Positions 38,001 through 50,000 of a stretch of DNA of 64,000 bases are shown here, in pieces. Position 1 is the stretch's first letter. Each line of letters starts with the position of its first letter. The stretch is from positions 929,091-993,090 of the forward strand of contig VZTJ01000242.1 in the NCBI GenBank assembly GCA_013397795.1, in the 5' to 3' direction. The notes beneath the pieces were generated by a model. It was not told where the DNA came from, searched no databases, and saw only the letters and a program-made list of their open reading frames with translations. The translations under genes and the position numbers were made by a program. The DNA is from Orthonyx spaldingii. Lineage: Eukaryota; Chordata; Aves; Passeriformes; Orthonychidae.

Positions 38001-41000
38001 ACCTGTCCTCAGTGGTAACTCTGCCCCAATGTTGCAATACACTGGTTACATCACATAGCAGTTGAATACCTATTCAGTGGTACAGTGTATTCTTATGAAT
38101 GTAATCAGTAAAGCCTGCATGTTTCTGTTTGTGGGCTCTGCTGATACTATATTACCAATATGAAAAATGATTGCTCTCTGTACCTGCGTAGGTTAGTTAT
38201 TCCTATTCATACTTTCATTACAACAGGTTGCAGCCCTCCAAGAGGAGAAGAGCAGCCTGCTTGCAGAGAACCAGATTTTGATGGAACGCTTAAATCAATC
38301 TGATTCTATTGAAGATCCCAACAGTCCTGCGGGTCGTAGACACCTGCAGCTGCAGACACAACTAGAACAGCTCCAAGAGGAAACATTCAGGTAGAAAAGC
38401 TACACTTGGTTAGGTTGGTTGTTTGTAACTGGCAATAGAGGTGACTTTGATACTTCTGGTTCTGCTGGCAGATATGAATTAGTATAATGGATGGTGTATA
38501 ACCACAGTAGTACTGTTTTTAAAGTGATGTATATGTTATAATTTTGCTCTTTACAGGGTCCAGCATTAAAAAAAAATCACAATTTCTTAATGCCAAAATG
38601 CTTTATATGTCACTCTACTGTGAGTTATTTAGAGTTGTTTGTGTGCAGTCATTTCACCCATGTTTTGCAAAGTCAGTGGGAATGAAAAGTAGCATGCTTT
38701 CCTTTATGCAAATTATTCTGATTGTATTTTTAAGGTGTAGTAATTCCTGCTTGCTACAGGCTGTACTGCTAGTGGCAGTATGTACATAGCAAAATACGTC
38801 CTTCTCTGACTTTGAAAACATGATGATGAAAGATGGAGATTATCCACGTATGAGCTCTGCACTTCATTTACGTTTCCCCAATATGTGAAAGTACAGTTCC
38901 TTCTTAAATATCCGTGCTGGTCCTCTTGACAGTTGCATTCAGGCTATGTAAGCCTATTCTGCTGAAGGAAGTTGGTTCACTTCAACATCACTTTTTCATT
39001 CTCTTTGCCATACTTCCCCTCTCCTTTGTGAGTGAAATGATGGTATTTCTTTCTTTACTCCGCTGGTTTTTCTTTTGCTGTCTTCTCTTCATTGGCCTCT
39101 TCCAATTCTTACAGTGTGTGTCACGTTACTTTCCTTTTTTGGTCTGTTTTGCCATTTTTCCAATTCCTCTTGCTAAACCTCCTTTCCTGCTTATTCTGAC
39201 ATATCCTCTCCCATTATTTTCTTGAAAAACATTCAGTATTCTCTTTTACAACAGCTAGTGACTGGATTTCTCTTTTTTATACATCTACCATGGAAAGGAA
39301 TAAAACAGTGATAATGTCCCCTTTTATCTCTTCTGATTCATCTCCATGTTTTGCAATGATTCTTCCCTAAGTTGGGTATCAGTTACTGTTTGAACAGATT
39401 TTGTCCCCATATTCAATATCTGCACTGCCTGTTACTCCGGTTTCATGTTCTGAACGTCATTCTAAACCGTTCTCATATGTGAGACTCATTCCCAGTTTCC
39501 GTTACATCTTTCCTCTGTCTTCACATTATGTGGCTTCTAATGGCAGTTTGTATCTGTTGCTTCCAGCTCTACCTGATCAAGCAGGACATATACATGTACA
39601 GCTTAACTGGTGCCCAGTGTGGTACACCAGTTTTCCTCCTAGTCTTGCCTCTTTGTCCTCTGACTGTTCTGGTCCGTCATGATCCATATCTTCATTGTTT
39701 CTGTTTTAGATGACGAGAAGATTTTCTCTTGTCTCCATTCTTGGAGATTGCTTTTGGACTCCTTCACTTTTTTTTTTCCTCATGCCTTCATCTACTGTCC
39801 TGGATTGTTTTTGTTTTAATTTCAGAGCAAAATCACAGGAGGACTCTGTGCTGCAGGTTGTGTCCTATTCCATTCATTCAAAATACTTTGACAAAGTTTC
39901 TGTTACTTATTCCCTTTGTTCACTGCCAGGTTAATGGAGCTTTGCCTATGTATACTGTATGCAAGCAGTTCAGCAACTTTGGTCAGAGTTCTTTACTTGC
40001 TGACTAGATAACATTGTTCTCTAGACATACTAGGCATGCACAGGCTTTTTATGAGTAAATAAATAAAACCACTTCAGTGAGAGGTCTTCAGCATTTATAA
40101 CATCTAAACAATCAGGTCAATATCATTGGAAGTAGATGAGTTGGACTGCTGAACAGTATCTTAGATAAAGATGTCATGTTCAAACTCTGTATGCCCCAAG
40201 ATGAAAAAAGGTGAAAATTTCTGATTAAGCTTCCATTGTGAAAAACTACTGTTATAGAAAAAACCTCAGGTTTTGTGTTTATGAGAACATGTGTTACCTT
40301 GTGGATTTTCAAGTAGAAAGACTGATATTAAATTGGGAGCATCAGTAAAGTCAATTTGCTTTTACATTTTGAATAAGCACATTGGGCTGTTGTTTTCCTT
40401 CCCTGCAGCAGGAGGCCATTTTGTGTGTTCTTAGAGGGGATGGTGATAAGGGAAGGTACATGTGGCTCCAGATGAGAAATTATTTTCTGGGTGTTTTTTG
40501 TTCCTACAGATTAGAAGCTGCCAAAGATGACTATCGAATACGCTGTGAAGAACTAGAAAAGGAAATTGCGGAATTGAGACAACAAACAGAAGAGCTTACT
40601 ACACTGGCAGAGGAGGCTCAGTCTTTGAAGGATGAGATAGATGTACTCAGGTAAATTTTGTTCCATTAACCCTTTTTTTAAGTAGTACCTTTTAATCTAT
40701 GTAATTTGTGTACTTAATCTACATTATCTTTTGTTTAAATAATTTAAATATTAAACACTTTCAATGCCAAGATTCTTTGGATCCTCCAGTTCAGGTACAT
40801 GGACCAATGCACAATTGTGCTTGAGTAAAATAGTTGCTTATTGTGCACCTAATCAATAACTATTAGTAAACTAATAATTCTGTGCCAATTTGTGGTTATA
40901 ACAGGACACTCACTGGTTTTTTTTGAGTATGCAATATTCACCTTCATCATATCTTGAGCATGTGTTCTCATCAGAAAACTAGGCCATTTGCTTTCCTGGT

Positions 41001-44000
41001 TTGGCATTGTTTGGAGTTTGGGTGGTGCTTGTGGTTTATCGTATAATGTTAATATGAACAACATCTGTTGCAGCTCTCGTTGCCACTGGATTTTAGCAGT
41101 GGAAGTTGTCATGATTTGAGGATACTAGGGGTTTATAGGGTGGGACAGCCAGTTTTACTATGGAGCATAATCATTGGCATTGTGCTGCCATCGGTTATTC
41201 AGAACAGTTACCCGTTCTGTGCAGCAAGTCTTATTTAATACTGCCATTCCTGACTCACCAGCAGCCTTCTACCAAAGCTATCTGTCTTTATCCCTTCTGT
41301 CATTAATATAAGGAATGAACCCATCAGGCTGAATAAATCGTGGGGGTGGCATGGGTTCAAAGAGCAATTCCTTGTCCCAAGAGGCCCTGCACCTCACTGA
41401 GGATTAAACAGAGTTAGCTTGCCTCAGTGTCCCATAAACTGACCCATCAATTCAGTGGGAGATTCCCTGGATTCCATAGGAAATTGGGTCTGTAAATTGG
41501 CTTCATTCTAAAATGAAACTGGGGACAGTAATAGTAGCAGAGGTTGTTGAGGAAGGTGAGGTTCATTGCTGTCTTGGCAGTGCAGCAGGTGGATTGATAA
41601 AACTGTGAAAAGCTGTGAATTAAGCCTGGTGTTTCCTTTTTTTTTCCCTTTTTTTTTTTTGTAAGAAGGAATTGAGTTCCAAAACGATTATAGTACTTCT
41701 GTGTCACCAAGTCCAATTTGCCTAGGAGATGGATCTTATTATTTTATTCCTGGCTATCATTAAAATGAATTGGAAGGCAGAAACTCTTCTTCCTTACCCT
41801 TGAAAAATTTAGGACAGAAGATAATTTGAAATTCAAAGGAAATGGGTGGGAGTGAGGTTATTTTAACTATTATTTTAAGATTGGAAGCAGATAAGAAAGT
41901 TATGTTAGAAAGAGGGATAGGATCTAAAAGAACCTTTAGCAGCAGCTCTTAGAATTGACAAATAGTTATGAGAAGAAGATAGACCATTTAAAAGTGAAAA
42001 CACCAGGAGGATATGACTGCTTTATTGTTCTCCCCATGATGTCTCAGAATGTCTGCATTAAGAAAAAACAGGAAGCATTTTAAATTCTGTTAGTTTTGTT
42101 AGTTTTCAGAGTTCAAATTTGATACAAATCTGTCCCTTCAGGCATTCTTCTGATAAAGTAGCCAAGTTGGAAAGCCAGGTAGAGTCATACAAAAAGAAAT
42201 TGGAGGATCTGGGTGATTTGCGGCGGCAAGTGAAGCTTTTAGAAGAGAAAAATACAATGTACATGCAAAATACTGTGAGCTTGGAGGAAGAACTACGGAA
42301 GGCCAACGCAGCACGCAGTCAGCTGGAAACATACAAGAGACAGGTAAGGACAGGCATCATCAATGCAGTAGTACTCCATATTGTTCAATACTTTGTCTTC
42401 ATAACATGGCTAACACCTCAAAGTAAAAAAAAACTATGAAAAAACAACTCCTGTTTAGAAGACATGCATATGTTGTAGGTGCTACCTTCGTTGTTTCCTG
42501 CAATTCTTGTCATTACTACAAGTTTGTGTTATTTGTCAAAAAGCAGTATTTCTTGCATTTAAAAAGAGATACTGAGTAGTATTTTTTCTAAAATTATTCC
42601 AAATTCATATTTAGTAGTGGGGCTTGAATTAGAGCCTCTCCTTTCAGAAAAAGTGTCCACTTTTCACCTACAATTTTCCAGCAGTGAGGAACAAACCGCA
42701 GCTGAGGTAAGTTATTCCTGTGGTTAAATAACCCCTTTTTTTAAGGTTCTAGTTTGTCTGATACATCTGAATTTTTCCACTTAAGAAGAGAGAAGGACAC
42801 ATGTCATCCCTGTTGTTTATATGCACCTTGTGGAGTACAAAGTGTCACCAGCACACTCTGTGGAGTGAAAGGCACATGTTTATCTTCCTACTCATCCAAG
42901 TGCCATGTGATGCTGTTTCTGTAAAGGTGGAAGATGTGCTTAATTTTCTCTTTGCTTCTATACTATACGGACATGATACCATTCTGCTATTCTTGTTACA
43001 GGGCCAGACAGAGCCTGGTTCAGTAAAGTAGTAGTGCCTGCTCTGTATTTCTGCCAGATCAAATGATCACAGCACAGGGGTCCTCGCATGTTAGTTTACA
43101 CTAGAATGAAGTACAGAAACAAGCACTAACAGTATGACAAGCCCAGGTGCAATGTGTCTCCCTAAGACTTCATAGATTGTTTTCCCTGCAGTTGGCCATC
43201 TCAGTGTTTAAAACAACTAGTTTCAGCCTATGTGGGCTAATTTTAAATACAACCCAAATGATTTTACCAGAAAAAAAAGAACTTGGACAAGAAAAATTGT
43301 CCAGGCGAACAAAAGGAAAAGTAAATGTATAAAGGAATGGCCTTCCACACATGAGTATTATCAAGTTTACTGGCAACCCAGTATTTCACTCCTTTGAACA
43401 GCTGAGCATGTGATACTGTTGTGTAACTTCAACATCTGCATTTGATTCTTCTTATTTCACCAATCAAAAGGATTTTGGAAGGGCCAATCCCAGCATTTGT
43501 GCTGCTAAAGTACTCCTTTTCTTCATTATCCTCTGCATTTTATGGGATACGATTTCCCATATGAGGAGCTGTTGTTTGGTGCAAAACTGTTTACTGCCTG
43601 AGACTGGAATAAGCCTTAGGTGTTTTGTGGCAGATGTGTTTTCTTCACAGGGTGTCCAGGGAACCAGGGTGTCCCAAAATCAACACTTAGTGTGTTTGTC
43701 TTCAGTGTCTCTAAGACTAGGCTCTTTTTGAGGCCTGCCTGTGGCTCATAAGCCACAAAATCATTTTTCTGGGAATCCTACACAGTGCTATCAGAAGTAA
43801 GCCAGATATAAGGATTCTGATGTTCTATCACGGCTGAGTGCTAGTGTACTCCTGTAGTGGAATATGTCTTGTCTGGTGTTTGAAGGATCCAACCCCACTC
43901 ATGAGGATGCCAGTAGAGAATTTTTTCTTGGCTTAAAAGCATTGTGCTATGCAGATGAAAGTGGTTGATTCAAATTTCTTATAGTAATCTGCAAGGAAAT

Positions 44001-47000
44001 TGCTTCTTCACTGCACAGAGCAGTCTCTGTGAGGTAAGGTTGAGCGGTGGTATTTTGTTTTCACTCTTCTGAGATCAAGCATAAGCCTTTTCTAAGAAAC
44101 TTTATTTCGGGATAAAGAATTGAAATGTGAAGATTGCAGTGTAATTTTTTTTTGTAATTTTAATTCAGCCCCTTTGTGCATGTGCATTCTGATACATAGT
44201 TAACACTATGTCTTGCTTTTCTGTGTTGCAAGATTCCTGCTTTACTCATTCCACACATAGATAATGCTTAGTAAATGTGATGGCAGTTCATTTTTTTTTT
44301 TTTAATCTTCTGCATTACCATGCAACTGTATGTTTTTCTATACACTCACAACTCCTAATTCAAGATAAATTTATTCTGGCGGTGTTTTTCTACATACTGT
44401 TACCTTAGCATGATTGATTACAAACAGGACTGTATTTGTTTCCATTTAAGATGAAAATTCTCATATTTTGCAAGTGGTGGCACAATCACTGTGAAGGCCT
44501 GCAGGTTTTTTTATATCTGCAGTTATTCTGAAAGCCCCAGTGATGTATGTCACTTTTGAAAAATGAAATATTTTCATATGTAACATTTTCAGTTCTTTAA
44601 TCTCAGAAAATGCAGGCCTGTGCTGGTTTTGCAGCTTTTAATTCAAGAACAACAACAGCAAAGTCCTTCTCTAAGACTTAAGACTATGCATATTTTAGGC
44701 CTTGTAGCTACTTTGCTGTAGTTGTACACATTGAAAACAAAAGGCAGAACCACTGGGCAATGTTAATGTAGGTACGGCTACTGCTTTATTCGCTTTCTTT
44801 GTAATCTAAAAGCTGTGAAAAAGCCTTCTGATGAATTTCTTCAGAAAAAAGTTGTAGGTCTTTAGCTGAGTCTTTTTTCAGCTTTTGTGTTTGCAGGTCA
44901 GTCTTTATTTAGCTTATTTGCTTCCACTCTCTCTGCATTATGAGATTTACTAGCATTCTGGGAATGAGTCTTTGCTAGTAAAGGCTGAGAATTTTGAAAA
45001 GGCAAGACTCCACAGATCTACTTTCTGTTGTGCTCGGCTTTCAGATTTCTGCTCACTTAATTTTAAGACCTCTTTACTGATCTGTCATTGAAAGCATACA
45101 TGTGGCTTTGTTAGCAGTGTTTCTCTCTGAAGTAAAGGAAACTGTTTGGAGCCTATGGCTGAATCTTTATGTATGTGTACTAAAAATTATTAGGAAATCT
45201 CAGGCTAGGGAATGTTGCCTGGCTGCATAATCTAGTAGTTGAATTCTGAGTGAGGCTTTTGAAATAAAGTTAATAAAAGGTGTACATAATTGGCTTTCTT
45301 AAGAGTTTTTTCTTTTAACTAGCCTTTTCAGAATGCAGAAACATTTTTCTGCTTTTCCTAAGCTTTTTGATCCCTAGAACTACATAGCTTTTTTTCCGTA
45401 AACCTTGCGTGACCCTAAATTCTTGTTTTAGATGTACTGCAAATACTTCACATTTTTTCTATCTTTTGCTTGCACTAAAACCTAATATTTGAATGCTTTT
45501 TGTTTTGCTGAAACACTGAACAACTGATGAAAGCAGTTTTTAGTATGTCCTATAAGTAACTATTTCACTTGTTTTACATGACTTGTGGTGCATTGTAATT
45601 GGCTACTTTGTCTTGTGTATTTTGTTTTAACATTTGCAGACACATTATTGATTCTTGTTCTCACAGGCAGTTGAACTACAAAACAGGTTATCTGAAGAAT
45701 CCAAGAAAGCTGATAAATTAGATTATGAATGCAAACGACTGAAAGAAAAAGTAGACAGCCTCCAAAAAGAAAAAGATGTAAGTGCCAAGGTGTTATTTTT
45801 TTGATAGTAACAGTAGCGACTTTGTATCCTTTATAACACAGAGGTATGGTAATTATAGTTAGCAATCTTTTTTAATTAGGAAGTCTTTTTTCATCTAAAA
45901 TTTTCTAATGTTTGTGTACAAGATACTTGTTAAACCTAAGAATTGTACAGCATGAAATAAAGTGACTGTACAAGAACACATGCAGCCCATTTTTAAGAGG
46001 AAAACCTTCGTATTTGGCATCTGAAGTTGTTTCCGGATCATTTACCATGAGGTTAATAAATACCCAGGGTAATTGTTACGTATTCTGAAAAGCTATTTAC
46101 AGCAGGGTTTCTGCAGTATCATCCTAGAACTAAATTCCTATTGCTTTTTTTCCTAAGGCATTCTTTGAGGTACCATCAGCATGCTTCTCTTTGTGGAGTC
46201 ATGACTAAAGTAGCAAGAGACTTAGTAGTTGTGTAGAGGGAAATGTCCTGTGGTGACCTCCCCTTTTATGACAGCTCCTTGTTGACCTATCTTGTACTGC
46301 CAGTGAGCAACACACAGGGTAGACACCAATCTATCCCCTTCCTGTTGTGTTATTTGCTGCTAGTGATTCTGAAATTAATTGCTCTGTCCTCTCTTGCCGA
46401 GGCTGATCCTTCAGACTTCTCTTGCACACTGTCGTTTCTCAACAGTTAATTTCACTTGTTTCTTAAGAATGCATATATGCAGGTCCCTCAAACTGCCTAA
46501 AACCAAGGTCAGCAATTAGTACTAGCAGTTTCTTAGGCATGTTTTAATTAAAAGTCCATCAATCCAACTGTCAGAAACTCTGTATCATTTTTCTCAATAG
46601 TCATATTTCATGTCCTATTATTTCCAAGATTTCCAAGCCCGGAACTTAAATATCATTTGAAATGAAAGTTTTCAGTTATTTTGTGTTCATAGGTCATTGA
46701 TTTCCATTTTTTAATAAATTTTCAAGCTGCTGTGGACACTTGACCTTCACATCACTTCCATCTGCCCTTCAAATCAGGCTGGAATGCTCATAATAAGTGT
46801 ATTGGTATTGTGCTTTGGCTTTTTTTCCTGCTTTTTATTTTTAAATTGCTTTTTTTCCCCAGTTCTTTTATGTCTAAGAATGATAAAGTTGTTTCTGTGG
46901 CTTATTCGTGGCTCAGTGGACCATTTCATCTTGCACAAAGGATCTGAATTGCAGGCCATTGCCATATAGTTTGCTGTTTTACCCCCTGGAAAATAACATT

Positions 47001-50000
47001 TTTTTGAGCTGGATGGTGTTTTTAAGTACATTCTTTTGAGTGGATATGCACCTGTGAGAAATTGCAGTTAGAAGTCTTGCATCACATGAGTTTAGTGATT
47101 CACTGCCTGTATTACCTACTCTTTCTGTTCTCTGTGGTCAATACATATCAGTAAGGTGGCCCACCACAGGTCACAAAGTAGGTAGTGGTATCTTGTCAGT
47201 TATATTTTGGAAATAGTTACAGAATTGATTTTATCGTTTTCTTTATGTTCTGGCAAAGCATGGTAGTATTTGATATCTTCATCAAAGTAGCTTGGAATTT
47301 TACCTCTGTGGTGTGTTATATGATAAGTACTTAAGATAATTTGGTGAGTTGCTTGTACCAGTGAAGCCCTGGAGCTTTTTCTAGTGCTAAAATATTCTGG
47401 CATTTGGCAATCAGCTGTTAGTAAAATGAAATGCTATCAGCCAACACAACTCCTTACCTTCACAGAAGCAAGGTCTGTCCTGGACCATGTATTAATACTG
47501 AACATATCTGATTTTGGAGCACACTACAACTTGGATCATTACATAGTAGCCATTTTCTTTCTTTTTTTTGACTCTTGGCAACCTTCTGGACAAAAAGCTT
47601 CATGCTATCTGTAGATTGTCATTTTTTTGCCAGAAGAGTACTTGTGTCAAATTGAAAGAGTATTTGCCTGATGCTATTGAATAGCACATCTGGCTGGATC
47701 CCAGGGCAGTCCAGTTCTGTTCCATTCTCTTTGGACCGAGTCTTAAGCAACTAGTTTTCTTTCATAGCCACGATGCTGGTGAATGACAAGGCCAGCTGAC
47801 ACACAGGAGGAATGGGATATGGAAGTGCTGCTCGCACTTCTACTGCTGAAAGACAAAGTAAAGTAAAAGCAGTTTGTTTGTTATGTTGACTCTGTACTTA
47901 CCTGCTTGGTATTTCACTCCTGGCTGAATCTTGGGTTCACGGGGAGGGAAAAACCTATGGTCTCTCAATTGACTTCCATTTCCCCTGGAATCAGCCCCAA
48001 TGAAAGGAAAAGGAAAACAACTGAGTGGCCCCAGTGGATACTGTTTACTACCTGGTACCAGAACTTTGTGTCACTAATATCTTGACTTTGCAAGCTTATA
48101 CCCTGCTATTTTTAGTCCAGTAAGATCAGCAACCCTTCTCCCGTCCAAAAAACCAAACCACTGTTCCTGTGGAATATATAATACTTACATTTATTCTGTT
48201 ATGAAATAGATGGAGATACCTTAATTTGAAAGTAATCTCTAAAGTTTCTTTAAATTATTTTTAAAATTTTGAAGGCTGTTAGAGATGCATTTTTACTACC
48301 AAGACTGATATCTATTCTCTTTCCAATTTTTCAGAGATTAAGAACAGAAAGGGATTCTTTGAAAGAAACTATTGAAGAACTTAGATGTGTACAAGCTCAG
48401 GAGGGTCAACTCACTACTACAGGTAAAGGACAAACAAGGAGTTTAAATGCCTTTTTTCTAAAGTTTACCAGAGTTTTCTGTAGAGTACTGAATGTGCTTT
48501 TGTTTAGCACAGAATAAATTTAAGCTCCTCTAAAATAAGCAGTGAAAAACTTCTTCAACTATTCATAGCTTTATAAGCAAGCAAAAGCTTCAAGTGTTAT
48601 TTCAGCCAATCAGAAATTCTAGTCTCCTCTCCAGGGGGATATTTTTATAATGTATATCTGATTTCTGTGTAGGTACATAATTTTCTTTAGAGAGATCTTT
48701 TCTCATGATGTTTCATGTGTTATAGTTCATTTCTACGTGTAATGGTGTTTACCTTTGTAGTTCTTAGATAAAATAATGAGCAGAAGATAAAGTGTAACAT
48801 TATTTCTTCAGAACTGATGAAATCAGAAGTAATGATTCACGAAATGAAATGGTGCTTATCTGTCAGTCTTGCTGTAGCCTGACTTCATGTCATTTTACAT
48901 TGTCTAGCAATAGTCTAAAACTTCTAGAACAATGTGTGTTTCTTGTTATGTAAAGAAAGTAAGTGGTGTGCTTTTCCTTACTCAGGATTGATGCCTCTGG
49001 GAAGACAAGAGCCTTCAGACAGTTTAGCAGCAGAAATCATTACTCCTGAAATAAAGTAAGCTAATGTGTGCTTTGTTTTAGTAACCGTCGCAATGGTCAG
49101 TAGCAAGTCAAGTATGAGCCAGCAGTGCCCTGGCAGCCAGGAGGATCACCCTGGCTGTGGTCCTGGAGGGCATCAGGCACAGCATCGCCAGCCGGGCAAG
49201 GGAAGGGATTGTCCCGCTCTGCTCTGCACTGGGGCAGAGTCACATGTGTAGTTTTGGGTGCCAGAATATGAAAAGGACATAAAGCTCTTAGCACCCAAAG
49301 GAGGGTTACAAGGATGGTGAAGGGCCTTGAGGGGAAACTATATGAGGAGTAGCTGAGGTCACTTGATCTATTCAGGCTGGAGATGAGGAGACTGAGCGGA
49401 GGTCTTATGGTGGCCTCTACCTTTCTCACAAGAGGAAGAGGAGGGACAAGCACTCATCTCCTCTCTGTTGTGACCAGTGACAGGACCCAAGGGAATGGTC
49501 TGAATTTGTGTCAGGGAAGGTTTAGGTTGGATATTAGGAAAACGTTCTAGTTGTTGCCCTGTCTTGATTGTCTGGAGCTTGATGACGGTACCAGAAGAGT
49601 TGAGTATTTATGAGTAAGAATCAAGGGGAAGGCCACAAGGCAGATATTCTGGTAGGTCTATTGTAGATCACTCATCCAGGATGCAATATCCTATAAGCAG
49701 CTGGGAGAGGTCTTGAGATTACTGGCCTTTCTTCTTATGGAGGACTTCATCTTACCATATGGCTGCTGGAAATGCAACACAGCGGAAAGGGATCAGTCTA
49801 GGAGGTTCCTGAACAGTGTGGAAGATAACTTCTAACACAGCTGCTGAGCAAGCCAACTAGGGAAGATGTCCCAGTGGACTCACTGTGAACAGGAAAGGAC
49901 CTGGTAGATGATGTGGTGATCAGAAGCTGTCTTGGGCACAGCAACCACTGAATGAGAGAGTTTTTGATTCACAGAGAATTAAGGAGAGAGTCCAGCAGAA

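Noticed and set aside
40382..40654. Open frame reading MGCCFPSLQQ... into exon 10, as if a separate first exon
   Set aside because: Only the part from 40510 is HOOK3. The upstream part is intron that happens to be open in frame, and the real acceptor CTACAG joins exon 9 perfectly in phase.
42119..42439. Open frame running over both ends of exon 11
   Set aside because: The Hook sequence stops exactly at the GTAAGG donor after 42343; the rest is intron read-through.
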